A DNA stretch of 64,000 bases from JANMCE01 sp963791625 (GCA_963791625.1 CAWBTA010000015.1:1116001-1180000), one strand, 5' to 3'. Numbered from the stretch's first letter, positions 8,803-17,101 are shown. Program-made: numbers and translations. The notes: generated from the letters alone by a model not told the origin.

Positions 8803-9257
8803 TAGAACGGCTCCTCGTCGCCATACACAGGATCATTTGAGGCGGGACGGCCGCCGGCGTTTCCGCCGCCTGAGCCCCCACCAGTGGGTGCGTCGCCACC
8901 GCGACGGTCATTGCGGTCAACCGCAGCGGTCGCCCAGCGCAGGCTGGGCCCGATCTCATCGGCGACGATTTCGACAACGCTGCGCTTCTCGCCCTCAGAC
9001 GTGTCGTAGCTGCGCTGTTCCAGACGGCCAGTAACCATTACCCGCATGCCCTTGGTAAGTGACGCTGCGGCGTTCTCGCCAAGTTGGGCCCAGGCAACGG
9101 CGTTGAAGAACGACGTTTGCTCTTGCCATTCGTTGTTGACCTGGTAGCGGCGGGACACGGCAAGGCCAAGCGTGCAGATGGCACGGCCGCCCTGGGTGAA
9201 ACGAAGTTCCGGATCCCGCGTCAGGTTGCCGACGACGGTGACAGTTGAATCAGCCAT
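8802..9257 (-). CDS. ssb: Single-stranded DNA-binding protein
   Basis: A 151-residue SSB. The OB fold spans about residues 1-110 (TVTVVGNLTRDPELRFTQGG at the start, TGRLEQRSYDTSEGEK later). It is followed by a glycine-rich flexible linker and ends in the acidic tip YGDEEPF, equivalent to the DDDIPF tip that recruits replication and repair partners. It sits between rpsF and rpsR, the usual operon position. Confidence 0.96.
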   Translation of the reverse strand: MADSTVTVVGNLTRDPELRFTQGGRAICTLGLAVSRRYQVNNEWQEQTSFFNAVAWAQLGENAAASLTKGMRVMVTGRLEQRSYDTSEGEKRSVVEIVADEIGPSLRWATAAVDRNDRRGGDAPTGGGSGGGNAGGRPASNDPVYGDEEPF

Positions 9258-9284
9258 GGTTGTACTCCTCTCGCAACGCGGCGA

Positions 9285-9617
9285 TTACGCCGCGCTCGTT
9301 GCGGACATGCCGCGACGAGCCGCTTCCCGATCGGGAAGACGGATGAGCTTGTGGCGGACAACGTCGTCCGCGAGGCGCATGGAGCGCTCAACCTCGTCGA
9401 GAGCAGCGCCCTCGGCAAGAACGTTGAAGAAGACGTAGTAACCCTCGGTCTTCTTGTTGATCTCATAAGCGAAACGACGACGACCCCACCACTCAGGCTG
9501 GCCAACAACCGTGCCGCCATTGGCGGCGATGTTGGTGCCGATGGTCTTGACCCAAATCTGGGCCGCCTGATCATCGATGTCGCCGCTCAAAATGACGGCC
9601 AGTTCGTATGCGCGCAT
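9285..9617 (-). CDS. rpsF: 30S ribosomal protein S6
   Basis: A 110-residue bS6 with a complete ferredoxin-like fold: MRAYELAVILSGDI at the start, GRRRFAYEINKKTEGYYV in the middle and DDVVRHKLIRLPDRE near the end. First gene of the rpsF-ssb-rpsR-rplI operon, with a GAGGGAGG ribosome site before the ATG. A GC-rich hairpin in the leader may bind the S6:S18 complex. Confidence 0.97.
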   Translation of the reverse strand: MRAYELAVILSGDIDDQAAQIWVKTIGTNIAANGGTVVGQPEWWGRRRFAYEINKKTEGYYVFFNVLAEGAALDEVERSMRLADDVVRHKLIRLPDREAARRGMSATSAA

Positions 9618-9657
9618 AAACCTTTACCTCCCTCTGGACCCGACGAGCAACGCCGGG

Positions 9658-9676
9658 GCCCCCTCGGATAGGGGGC
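9658..9676 (-). promoter_or_regulatory. GC-rich hairpin in the rpsF leader, possible S6:S18 autoregulatory element
   Basis: On the minus strand the RNA would read GCCCCCT-ATCCG-AGGGGGC, a perfect 7-bp stem with a CCG-containing loop, about 40 bases upstream of the rpsF start. rpsF leaders in many bacteria carry a structured element in which S6:S18 recognises a CCG motif. The hairpin is seen directly; its identity as that element is inference because I cannot score it against the covariance model. Confidence 0.4.
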
Positions 9677-9782
9677 AGGGCCTTCTGTGTGAAGCGCCAA
9701 AGTGTAGGCGCGCCAACTGGCGAAACAAAAGCTGGGATGTCATAGACCCAGTGTGACAGGCGGGTGTTACAAGGTTGCCCTT

Positions 9783-9857
9783 CATGCCTCGTTCGGTCGC
9801 TACCGCGCGAGGCATGACGCGTAAAGGGACCGGCTCGAGCTTCCGAGCCGGTCCCTT
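9783..9857 (-). terminator. Tandem hairpins downstream of the VEKIV-repeat gene
   Basis: Two hairpins. The one nearer the gene has perfect 14-bp arms (9824-9837 and 9844-9857, AAGGGACCGGCTCG with a 6-base loop) and lies 12 bases beyond the stop. A second has 9-bp arms (CATGCCTCG, 9783-9791 with 9808-9816). U-tracts are weak. Position and strength suggest an intrinsic terminator separating this gene from the rpsF operon. Confidence 0.7.
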
Positions 9858-9869
9858 CACGTCATCGGA

Positions 9870-11675
9870 CTATTCGCGACCGGCGGTCAACGCGTCGGTC
9901 ATGGCCTTCAATTCGGCCCACTTCCCGTCAGCGGCGAGTGCCGACTGGCGTGGCCAGGTGGCGGGGTTGTGGATCTGGTAGCGAGGACCTGCAGCATCGA
10001 GGATCTCTTTGAGGCGGGCCGGATCGGTGTTGGCGAGCTGACGCCACGTCATGATCCCGGCGCTGTGGAACAACTCCTCAATCTTGGGTCCGATGCCCTC
10101 GACGACCTTCAGGTCATCCTGCTTGATCGCGGAACCGAACGCGGCCCTGGCAGCGGCCGCATCGAACGCCGGCTCGGCCGGCTTCACGTTGCGGATCCGC
10201 ACGAGTTCGCCCTCAAGCTCCTTGATGCGTGCAAGGTGAACCGGATTGTCGATCTGCTTCTCAACGGTGACGACCTTCTCCACCGTCTTGGCCGGAGCTG
10301 CCTCGAAGGACTGAATACGGGAGCGAAGACCGGCGATCTGACCAACCTCGGCCTCGAGTTCGCGGATGCGAGCCATGTTCGCCGGATTGTCGACCTGCTT
10401 CTCGACGACCTTCTCGACGGTCACGATCTTCTCAACCGGACGATCGACGATCTTCTCCACGATCTTCTCGACCGGGCGATCAACAATCTTCTCCACGGTC
10501 ACGATCTTCTCCACCGGACGATCAACAATCTTCTCGACGGTCACGATCTTCTCCACCGGACGATCAACAATGCGCTCGACGATCTTCTCGACGGGCCGAT
10601 CAACAATCTTCTCCACCGTGACGATCTTCTCGACGGGCCGATCGACAATCTTCTCGACCGTGACGATCTTCTCCACCGGACGATCAACAATCTTCTCCAC
10701 GATCTTTTCCACCGTGACGATCTTCTCAACCGGACGATCAACAATCTTCTCGACGGTCACGATCTTCTCAACCGGACGATCAACAATCTTCTCCACCGTG
10801 ACGATCTTTTCCACCGGACGATCAACAATCTTCTCGACGGTCACGATCTTTTCCACCGGACGATCAACGATCTTCTCGACGGTCACGATCTTTTCCACCG
10901 GACGATCAACAATCTTCTCGACGGTCACGATCTTTTCCACCGGGCGATCAACAATCTTCTCCACGATCTTTTCCACCGTGACGATCTTCTCAACCGGCTT
11001 CTCAACGATCTTTTCGACCGTGACGATCTTTTCAACCGTCTTGGGCGGAGCGTCGGCGAAGGTCTTGATCTGCGAGCGCAGGCCCGCGATCTGGCCGACC
11101 TCGGCCTCAAGCTCGGCGACACGGCGCAGGTGGACCGGATTGTCGACGAGCTTCTCGACGATCTTCTCAACCGGACGGTCGACGACCTTCTCCACAACCT
11201 TTTCAACCGTGACGATCTTCTCAACCGGCTTCTCGACGACCTTCTCAACCGTCACGAGCTTCTCCACCGTCTTGGGCGGAGCAGACTCGAGCGAGGTGAT
11301 CTTGGAGCGAAGAGCGGCGATGCCGGCAACCTCGGCCTCAAGGGCACCGATGCGGGTGAGGTGGGCCGGGTTGTCAACCAGCTTTTCGACCGTCTTGGCC
11401 GGAGCTGCTTCAAGGGCCGACACCTTGCCGCGAAGAGAGGCGATCAGGTCGGTGTCCTTCGTGTGGGCGGCCTGCAGCTCACCAATGCGAGCCTCATGTT
11501 TGCCCACCAGCGAGCGGGACGACGCCAACTCCTGGGTGTGCGTGGCCGAAACGGCACCGGATCCCTTCATGCAGGACCGGATGAACCAGCCGAGCAGGAA
11601 CCCGACGATGGCCGGGATGGCCATCCAAGCCGCCAGCTTCGCGGCGGTGTACCAGAATGTTGCTAATACGGACAT
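9870..11675 (-). CDS. Membrane-anchored VEKIV-repeat protein with C-terminal helix-hairpin-helix domain
   Basis: 601 residues. One N-terminal membrane helix (about residues 12-33, ending GFLLGWFIRSCMK); the positive charges after it suggest the rest is cytoplasmic. Then alternating coiled-coil-like segments (LEAEVGQIAGLRSQI and relatives, at least four copies) and long runs of a 14-residue unit, EKIVDRPVEKIVTV, repeated about a dozen times with variants (VEKPVEKIV, VEKVVEKPV). Residues about 515-600 hold a helix-hairpin-helix module (VVEGIGPKIEELFHSAGI, then TWRQLANTD) of the type found at the ends of bacterial membrane proteins with coiled coils. It is the second gene after the OmpA-domain gene (3-base gap). 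The function is unknown; a structural tether is inferred. Confidence 0.75.
   Translation of the reverse strand: MSVLATFWYTAAKLAAWMAIPAIVGFLLGWFIRSCMKGSGAVSATHTQELASSRSLVGKHEARIGELQAAHTKDTDLIASLRGKVSALEAAPAKTVEKLVDNPAHLTRIGALEAEVAGIAALRSKITSLESAPPKTVEKLVTVEKVVEKPVEKIVTVEKVVEKVVDRPVEKIVEKLVDNPVHLRRVAELEAEVGQIAGLRSQIKTFADAPPKTVEKIVTVEKIVEKPVEKIVTVEKIVEKIVDRPVEKIVTVEKIVDRPVEKIVTVEKIVDRPVEKIVTVEKIVDRPVEKIVTVEKIVDRPVEKIVTVEKIVDRPVEKIVTVEKIVEKIVDRPVEKIVTVEKIVDRPVEKIVTVEKIVDRPVEKIVERIVDRPVEKIVTVEKIVDRPVEKIVTVEKIVDRPVEKIVEKIVDRPVEKIVTVEKVVEKQVDNPANMARIRELEAEVGQIAGLRSRIQSFEAAPAKTVEKVVTVEKQIDNPVHLARIKELEGELVRIRNVKPAEPAFDAAAARAAFGSAIKQDDLKVVEGIGPKIEELFHSAGIMTWRQLANTDPARLKEILDAAGPRYQIHNPATWPRQSALAADGKWAELKAMTDALTAGRE
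10426..11034 (-). repeat. Array of 42-bp coding tandem repeats
   Basis: Inside the preceding gene, a 42-bp unit containing CGATCAACAATCTTCTC and ACGGTCACGATCTT is repeated in tandem with a few percent divergence, encoding EKIVDRPVEKIVTV. Units are interrupted by short 12-base insertions (an extra EKIV or ERIV). The length is always a multiple of three, so copy number can change without breaking the frame. Boundaries are approximate. Confidence 0.85.
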
Positions 11676-11678
11676 TTG

Positions 11679-12512
11679 TTAGCTCCCAAGATTCGTTGGC
11701 TTGAATTCGATACGACGGTTGACCGCGAGGCCGGCGTCGGTGTTCTGATCGCTGCCGGCAACGGGTTCGCTTTCGCCCTTGCCCAGCGAGGTGAGGTTGG
11801 CCGCAGGTATGCCCTGCGAAACCAGGTAGTCGACAACCGAGGCCGCACGGGCTTCGGAAAGTGACTGGTTGGCGGCATCGGTGCCGCGATTGTCGGTATG
11901 ACCAATCACGGTGATCTTGCAACCAGGAGCTGCCTTGAGTGCAGCAACGACATTGGCCAGGACATTTGGCGCGTCCCCAGCCAACGTGGCCGAGTTCGTT
12001 TCAAAGTTGACGCCGGTCAGGGCCGGCAGTGACGGACACGCCTTCGGTGCAACCGTGGTCGGAGCCGGCGCAGCCGTGGTGGCCGGAGCAGCAGTGGTGG
12101 CCGGGGCCGCAGTCGTCGTGGGTGCAGGGGCTGCGGTGGTGGGCGCGGCGGTCGTGACCGGGGCCGCTGTCGTGACGGGCGCAGCGGTCGTGGCCGGAGC
12201 GACGGTGGTGGCCGGGGCCGGGGCCGATGGTTCGGCGGTGACCGTGTAGAACACGGCATCCTCGCCGTCGCCGTAGCCCTTCACCGCGGCTCGGGCGCTT
12301 GCCTCAAGCGACGCAGGGCCGCTCAAATACACGTCCTGGCCGTCAAGCTTGTTGACGGTCACGCCTGCGAGTGCGGTGTCGGCGCCGAGCTTGGCTTTCA
12401 TCGCCGATTTCAGGTTGCTCGACAACGGGCCGCTCAAAATCGCCGAGAGCGCCAGCCAGGCCACTGCACCCCCAATCAGCCACGGCAGAAACTTTCTAAA
12501 ACACTTATTCAC
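11679..12512 (-). CDS. OmpA-family protein with membrane anchor and BON-like domain
   Basis: About 277 residues. A membrane helix (FLPWLIGGAVAWLALSAIL) is followed by a small BON-like domain (about 30-95: MKAKLGADTALAGVTVNKLD...VYLSGPASLEASAR). Next is an extracellular linker made of ATTAAP-type repeats. The C-terminal OmpA domain (about 165-277) has NFETNSATL, ITVIGHTDNRGTDAANQ and LSEARAASVVDYL, the usual peptidoglycan-binding residues. GTG 12512 is chosen because GGAGGG sits five bases before it; the ATG at 12557 lacks a site. It should bind diaminopimelate in peptidoglycan and is co-transcribed with the VEKIV-repeat gene. Confidence 0.85.
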   Translation of the reverse strand: MNKCFRKFLPWLIGGAVAWLALSAILSGPLSSNLKSAMKAKLGADTALAGVTVNKLDGQDVYLSGPASLEASARAAVKGYGDGEDAVFYTVTAEPSAPAPATTVAPATTAAPVTTAAPVTTAAPTTAAPAPTTTAAPATTAAPATTAAPAPTTVAPKACPSLPALTGVNFETNSATLAGDAPNVLANVVAALKAAPGCKITVIGHTDNRGTDAANQSLSEARAASVVDYLVSQGIPAANLTSLGKGESEPVAGSDQNTDAGLAVNRRIEFKPTNLGS

Positions 12513-12763
12513 TTGCCCTCCGTTCTTGTTCACGATGTCGGGCGTCGGAGCCGACATCGTTCAATCCCCAGCAGCACGACGACGCCCCGAAACCCCAAGA
12601 AGTCGCGTACGCCTATGGAATCGGACCGAACTTCTCGCGGTGTGGTCTCCCAAACACGCCATAAGCCGTCGGACCTATCCCGTGACACATTAGACAGGAA
12701 AAAAGTTGGCAAAATCCACCGGTGCTCAAATCTTGAGTTTTCGCAGGTCTCCTGCGATTCAGG

Positions 12764-13228
12764 TCAGCAATTCGAGCGGTAGTCCACGGTCGATCCGACC
12801 GAGAATCCGAGCGAGGCGGCCTTGCCTTTCGGAACTTCGACGGCCGTTTGGTAGGGCGCCGAAGCCCGATAGCGCGGGCACTTCGAGGCGTCAATCTCCG
12901 GACACGGTTCCATGTCGATGATGTCGGACACCCTTCCGGCCGCTGACACGAACACGACGCTCAAGGGCAGGATCGTCTTGTACATATAGAAGGCAACGTC
13001 GGTCGGTTCGTTGAAGCGAAAGACCATGGCGTCTGCCTGACCTATTGAGCCGACGTCCATGAGGCCACGGTCTCGAAGCGCATCGGTGTCAGCCAGCCAA
13101 GCGCACGACGGTCGGTTGGCGACCGTGAGCCCGATCCGAGCGAAACCCTGCGGTGTGGCGGGCTTCGAACCACAAGCGGCGGCCAGCAGAACGACGAAAG
13201 GCCCGAGCCGTTGCTTCCTAGTCGGCAA
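12764..13228 (-). CDS. DUF192-family putative lipoprotein
   Basis: About 154 residues. A short hydrophobic leader ends in a lipobox (VVLLAAAC|GS), so it is probably a lipoprotein. The DUF192 domain follows (RDRGLMDVGSIGQADAMVF, MYKTILPLSVVFVSAAGRV, VPKGKAASLGFSVGS). DUF192 proteins are small extracytoplasmic beta-proteins of uncertain function. I prefer TTG 13228, which places the lipobox about 25 residues in and overlaps the DUF5318 stop by 11 bases; the longer frame up to 13336 has an unlikely leader. About 250 bases to the OmpA gene hold no gene that I can support. Confidence 0.7.
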   Translation of the reverse strand: MPTRKQRLGPFVVLLAAACGSKPATPQGFARIGLTVANRPSCAWLADTDALRDRGLMDVGSIGQADAMVFRFNEPTDVAFYMYKTILPLSVVFVSAAGRVSDIIDMEPCPEIDASKCPRYRASAPYQTAVEVPKGKAASLGFSVGSTVDYRSNC

Positions 13229-13673
13229 CGGCAGCCTTGATCCGACGCTTCTTCCCGCCGATCGGCACCACACGCAGCAGGTGATGCCAACGACAGTCGG
13301 GGCACACCTCGACGAAGTACGCCGTGAGGTCGTCACTCCGTCGATTCAGTTCGACCATTTCCCGTTTGGAGGAGATACATCGACCAAACGATGGCAACCG
13401 CGGGCCGAACACGTAGGTGACGAGCACGACTTTGGCGTCTTCGCAAATAGGGCAGGCAACAGAACCTGGTTCACCCAGGGCGCGGGCGGCTCGGATCAAC
13501 TCGGGATGGGCATCACAGACCTGGTGCTGCGCTAAGCGGCCGCGGCGAAATTCGTTGATGAGATGCTGGCGCGACAAACGATGGTCAACTACCCCGTTCG
13601 GTCCACCTCGCAGGTGCCCGGCCGCGAAACCTGCGCCTTTGGCCATCGAGAGAAGGCTAACGCGTGAAACCAC
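13218..13673 (-). CDS. DUF5318-family protein
   Basis: A small protein matching the actinobacterial DUF5318 pattern: RRGRLAQHQVCDAHPELIRA, GEPGSVACPICEDAKVVLV, VFGPRLPS, then VEVCPDCRWHHLLRV. The two CxxC pairs suggest a structural zinc site. The function of the family is unknown. The true start is unclear: GTG 13673 and ATG 13646 are open, but homologues start nearer VDHRLSRQHL, where no standard start exists. Its end overlaps the DUF192 gene. Confidence 0.75.
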   Translation of the reverse strand: MVSRVSLLSMAKGAGFAAGHLRGGPNGVVDHRLSRQHLINEFRRGRLAQHQVCDAHPELIRAARALGEPGSVACPICEDAKVVLVTYVFGPRLPSFGRCISSKREMVELNRRSDDLTAYFVEVCPDCRWHHLLRVVPIGGKKRRIKAAVAD

Positions 13674-13703
13674 AATGCGGGCCCGGCCGGACGACCTCGG
13701 TGC

Positions 13704-14267
13704 CTACAGAGTCATCCTCTGGAGAAGGGTGGCGCGTTGTGAGGCGAACGTCGGCCAGGAGCGATCCTTGTCGGACACCACCGTGGGGATGACAGGCCAC
13801 TGGACCGCCACCACGGGGTCGTCCCAATTCAGCCCGACTTCGTCGCCGGGAACGTGGAAGTCGCTGACGGTGTACATGGCGCGAGTGTCATCGACGAGCG
13901 TCAGGAAACCGTGCGCGCAGCGATCGGGTACCACCAACGAACGGCCGGTCTCCGCGGTCAGCTCGACCGACAGGCACCGCCCGAACGTGGCCGACTCGGG
14001 ACGCAAATCAACCAGCACATCCAGCAACGCGCCGCTCATGCAACGGATGATCTTGGTCTCAACTGCGGGCGGACACTGAGCGTGCAAGCCACGGAACGTT
14101 CCGGCCCGAAACCCGACCGAGATGTTGGCCTGGCGGATGTCGGCGGCGATGCCGTGCTCGATGTACTCGCGTTGGCAGATGGCGCGGGCGAAGAATCCAC
14201 GTTCGTCGGCCTTGCGGTCAAGGTCGATGATCCAGGCGCCGTCGATGGCGGTCGGGGTGAACAGCAA
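13704..14267 (-). CDS. rfbC: dTDP-4-dehydrorhamnose 3,5-epimerase family (RmlC/RfbC-like) sugar epimerase
   Basis: 187 residues, the usual length. Cupin fold with FRGLHAQ (the catalytic histidine region), SGALLDVLVDLR and VPDRCAHGFLTLVDD. It sits six bases downstream of the glucose-1-phosphate cytidylyltransferase gene, so it may act on a CDP-hexose rather than dTDP-rhamnose. A role in making a surface deoxysugar is inferred from that pairing; no dehydratase is visible in the window. Confidence 0.85.
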   Translation of the reverse strand: MLFTPTAIDGAWIIDLDRKADERGFFARAICQREYIEHGIAADIRQANISVGFRAGTFRGLHAQCPPAVETKIIRCMSGALLDVLVDLRPESATFGRCLSVELTAETGRSLVVPDRCAHGFLTLVDDTRAMYTVSDFHVPGDEVGLNWDDPVVAVQWPVIPTVVSDKDRSWPTFASQRATLLQRMTL

Positions 14268-14273
14268 CGCGGG

Positions 14274-15041
14274 TTACTCCCAGCATCTCCACGGCGGGTT
14301 GCCGGACTCCCAAAGGGACTCAAGGAACATCTTGTCGCGGATCATGTCCATGCACTGCCAGAAACCCTCATGCTGATAGGCGGCCAACTCTCCGGCGCAC
14401 GCCAAGCTCTCCATCGGGGCCTTGGCCCAGTCGACATCTCCAGAGATGTGATCGAAGACGCCCGGGTTGAGCACGAAGTAGCCGCCGTTGATCCAGCCTT
14501 CGGACATCTGGGGCTTCTCGGCGAAGTTGACGACCATGTCTCCATCAAGGGTCATCGCTCCGAAGCGGGCCACCGGATGCACACCCGTCACGGTCGCGAG
14601 ACGGCCATGGTTGGCGTGGAACTTCTGCAGCAGATCGAGATCGACATCGGCCACGCCGTCGCCATAGGTCATCATGAACGGCTCGTTGCCCAGGTGGCTG
14701 CGGATCTTGAGCAAACGGCCGGCTGTCTCGGTGGTGGCTCCCGTGTCGACCAGCGTGACCCGCCAGTCATCCTTCGGTCCGGCGTGGGTCTCGATGGAGC
14801 CGTTGGCAAAGTCGATGGTGAGGTCAGCGGCCAGCGACAGGGAATCGGAGAAGTACTTCTTGATGTACTCGCCCTTGTAGCCGAGGCAAATGACGAAATC
14901 GTTCAGGCCATAGTGGGCGTAGTGCTTCATGATGTGCCACAGAATCGGGCGCCCACCGATCTCGACCATCGGCTTTGGGCGAATTTCGGTTTCCTCGCTC
15001 AGGCGGCTTCCGACGCCGCCCGCCAAAATGACGACCTTCAT
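14274..15041 (-). CDS. rfbF: Glucose-1-phosphate cytidylyltransferase
   Basis: 255 residues, as usual for RfbF, which joins CTP and glucose 1-phosphate to give CDP-glucose, the precursor of CDP-deoxysugars. The nucleotidyltransferase motif is LAGGVGSRLSEETEIRPKPM; VICLGYKGEYIKKYF, MTYGDGVADVDL and ERP-type residues follow. ATG 15041 is chosen because it starts MKVVILAGG and has AAGGG upstream; an upstream in-frame ATG (15059) adds only six residues. It is transcribed together with the epimerase gene and diverges from the methyltransferase gene. Confidence 0.9.
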   Translation of the reverse strand: MKVVILAGGVGSRLSEETEIRPKPMVEIGGRPILWHIMKHYAHYGLNDFVICLGYKGEYIKKYFSDSLSLAADLTIDFANGSIETHAGPKDDWRVTLVDTGATTETAGRLLKIRSHLGNEPFMMTYGDGVADVDLDLLQKFHANHGRLATVTGVHPVARFGAMTLDGDMVVNFAEKPQMSEGWINGGYFVLNPGVFDHISGDVDWAKAPMESLACAGELAAYQHEGFWQCMDMIRDKMFLESLWESGNPPWRCWE

Positions 15042-15209
15042 GGTGACCCTTCGCGGCAAAGCGAGGTTCGGGGGATCCTCGCGTTGGTTTCAGGCTAAAG
15101 GGACGATTTGGCCACGAATAGAGAAACCGCCCGATCTTGCGGGCATCTTGCCGTAACAGCCATCCACCGCACGGGGGCTGGGTGGAGCGACACTTGGGGG
15201 GTGGACGAC

Positions 15210-15791
15210 ATGACCCTTTCCTACGGCGACCACCTACCGGACGAGTCCGATTTGCGGCTTTGCGGTGATGTGAACGGCAAACGGGTGATTGAGCTCGGGG
15301 TGACATCGGCGGTGAATGCCATCGGTCTCGCTCGTCGCGGCGCGCGCACCATGGTTGTTGATCCGTCCGTTGAGAACATTGCGTTGGTTCGCCGCCACGC
15401 CGAAGCCAACGAGGTAGCCATCGAATGCCATCTCGCTGACTTGGCCGATCTCGGGTTTGCTACCAGCGCGTCGGTCGATGTGGTGGTGTGTGTTGGTGGT
15501 CTTGATCGGGTGGATGACACCAATCGACTCTTCCGCCAGGTGCATCGGGTGTTGAAGACGGGCGCGTCATTCGTGCTTGCCCTCCCCCATCCATTCGCCA
15601 ACATGATCCACAACAACACGGTGCAGCACTCGTATTGGGGACTCCTTCAGCCGCACACGGTCAGCAGCCTTTTCACCACGCTCAGCCGAGCCAATTTCCA
15701 GGTCGACGTGTTGCTTGAGCCCGAACCCCGCACACCGAACGCCATGGTGCCACCCATGCTGCTCCTACGGGCTCGCAAACTCGGGGTCTGA
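15210..15791 (+). CDS. Class I SAM-dependent methyltransferase
   Basis: About 193 residues. A Rossmann methyltransferase fold: the SAM-binding motif is KRVIELGVTSAVNAIGLA, followed by MVVDPSVENIALVRRHA (acidic residue for the ribose), ECHLADLADLGF and VVVCVGGLDRVDD. The motif I glycines are partly replaced (ELGVTSA in place of ELGCGxG). ATG 15210 is preferred because it follows GGGGGGTGG and gives the usual YGDHLPDESDLRL N-terminus; the frame is open from 15108. It lies opposite the CDP-sugar pair, suggesting a glycan or sugar substrate, but this is not certain. Confidence 0.8.
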   Translation: MTLSYGDHLPDESDLRLCGDVNGKRVIELGVTSAVNAIGLARRGARTMVVDPSVENIALVRRHAEANEVAIECHLADLADLGFATSASVDVVVCVGGLDRVDDTNRLFRQVHRVLKTGASFVLALPHPFANMIHNNTVQHSYWGLLQPHTVSSLFTTLSRANFQVDVLLEPEPRTPNAMVPPMLLLRARKLGV

Positions 15792-15811
15792 CGCGGCTGG
15801 CGGCCCACCTC

Positions 15812-17101
15812 CTAGGCGGAGAGGCTGATCTGCGGGGCCGGAAGTCGAAGCGTGAACAGGGCGCCGATTCCCGAGGGCGCATCGTCACAGGTGAGGCGGC
15901 CGCCGTGTTCGGTGGCGATGGCTCGGCTGATGGCAAGACCGAGGCCGAGACCGTCGTTGTCGCTCAGCCTGGTCGTGTCGAGACGCACAAACCGGTCGAA
16001 GATGCGTTCCCGATCAGCAGGAGCTACACCAGGTCCCTGATCTTGCACCTTGGCCAGAATCTCGTGGACGGCGACCTCGATCGTGACGGTCACTTCACCA
16101 CCCGTCGGGGAGTTGCGGACGGCGTTGTCGACCACGTTTCCCAGCAGCACACCAAGCCGGGCCTGATCACCAAGAACCGGGGCGATGGTGAGCCCGAGTC
16201 GATTCAGTTTCACCGAACGATCCGGGGGGACGGTGGCCAGAAGGCTGTCGACGACCTTGACCAAATCGACCGGGCCGAACTCATGCTCAGGGAGCAGTTG
16301 ATTGGTCCGGTCACGCTCAAGAAGATCGTGCACGAGGTCGCTCAGCCGGTGCGTGCCGGACGCCAGCTCCTGGAATTCGCGTTCACGTGGTCCGGCCAGA
16401 GCCGCCACGACGCTGTCAACGGACTCCTCCGCGGGCGGTGGGTCGAGCCGATAGCCGACACCTCGAACCGTGCGGATAAACCGCGGCCCGTGGGCGTCAA
16501 CCTTGCGACGCAACGCGCTCATATGCACTTCGACCAGGTTGGGATCGTACATGTCCGATGCCCAGACGTGGTTGAGCAACTGCGATTTCGCCACCACCCG
16601 CCCGGCGTGACGTGCAAGATAGGTGAGCAGTTTGAACTCGGTACCGGTCAGTTCGATGACGTGGCGGCCACGCTTCACAACCGCGGCTTCGAGGTCGATG
16701 ACCACGTCGCCCACGGTGATCGTCTCGTGCGCCGAGGCAATCGAGCGTCGCAGAATCACCCGGACGCGGGCCATCAGCTCGGGCAACGCGACCGGCTTGG
16801 TCACGTAGTCCTCGGCGCCAAGATCGAATCCGGCGAGTCGGTCGTGCACATCGGCCAGCGATGAGAGAAAAATCAGCTTGGTTTCACCCGACGACCCGAG
16901 CGTTCGTGCGATGGACAGCCCGTCGCAACGCCCCGGCTCGATAGCCAGTAGCGCCAGCACTGGCTGAAACGCGACCATACCCGGCAGGTCGGTCTCGGTG
17001 GAGAACTCCGCCACGTCGAAGCCTTCCCGACGAAGCTCGGCACCCAAGGCGCTTCGCAACGTTTCATCGGGCTCGGCGATAAGCACTCGTACGTCGGCCA
17101 T
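15812..17101 (-). CDS. Fusion of degenerate response-regulator receiver, OmpR-type DNA-binding domain and HATPase domain
   Basis: 429 residues in an order not typical of two-component proteins: receiver (about 1-118), OmpR/PhoB winged helix (about 127-222; ELTGTEFKLLTYLARHAG, VHMSALRRKV, IRTVRGVGYRL), one coiled-coil helix (about 243-267), then a HATPase (about 300-423). In the receiver the phosphoacceptor aspartate is replaced by Ala53 (LLAIEPG), while the acidic residues near E10/D12 and K102 remain. The DHp histidine box (SHELRTPL-type) is absent; only the second helix-like piece (HRLSDLVHDLLERD) remains. The HATPase keeps its N box (N322, N326), DQGPG (D354) and GLGLGL. So the ATP site looks intact but no phosphorylation site is visible. 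One continuous frame, no neighbouring partner. Confidence 0.8.
   Translation of the reverse strand: MADVRVLIAEPDETLRSALGAELRREGFDVAEFSTETDLPGMVAFQPVLALLAIEPGRCDGLSIARTLGSSGETKLIFLSSLADVHDRLAGFDLGAEDYVTKPVALPELMARVRVILRRSIASAHETITVGDVVIDLEAAVVKRGRHVIELTGTEFKLLTYLARHAGRVVAKSQLLNHVWASDMYDPNLVEVHMSALRRKVDAHGPRFIRTVRGVGYRLDPPPAEESVDSVVAALAGPREREFQELASGTHRLSDLVHDLLERDRTNQLLPEHEFGPVDLVKVVDSLLATVPPDRSVKLNRLGLTIAPVLGDQARLGVLLGNVVDNAVRNSPTGGEVTVTIEVAVHEILAKVQDQGPGVAPADRERIFDRFVRLDTTRLSDNDGLGLGLAISRAIATEHGGRLTCDDAPSGIGALFTLRLPAPQISLSA

Noticed and set aside
10426..11034. CRISPR-like appearance of the 42-bp repeats
   Set aside because: There are no unique spacers; the units are contiguous, coding and in frame.
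9969..11666. Long plus-strand frames (565 and 438 codons) opposite the VEKIV-repeat gene
   Set aside because: They follow from the low-complexity repeat having no stops on either strand. The products are Leu/Asp/His or Ser/Thr repeats without domains; the minus-strand gene has a membrane helix and an HhH domain.
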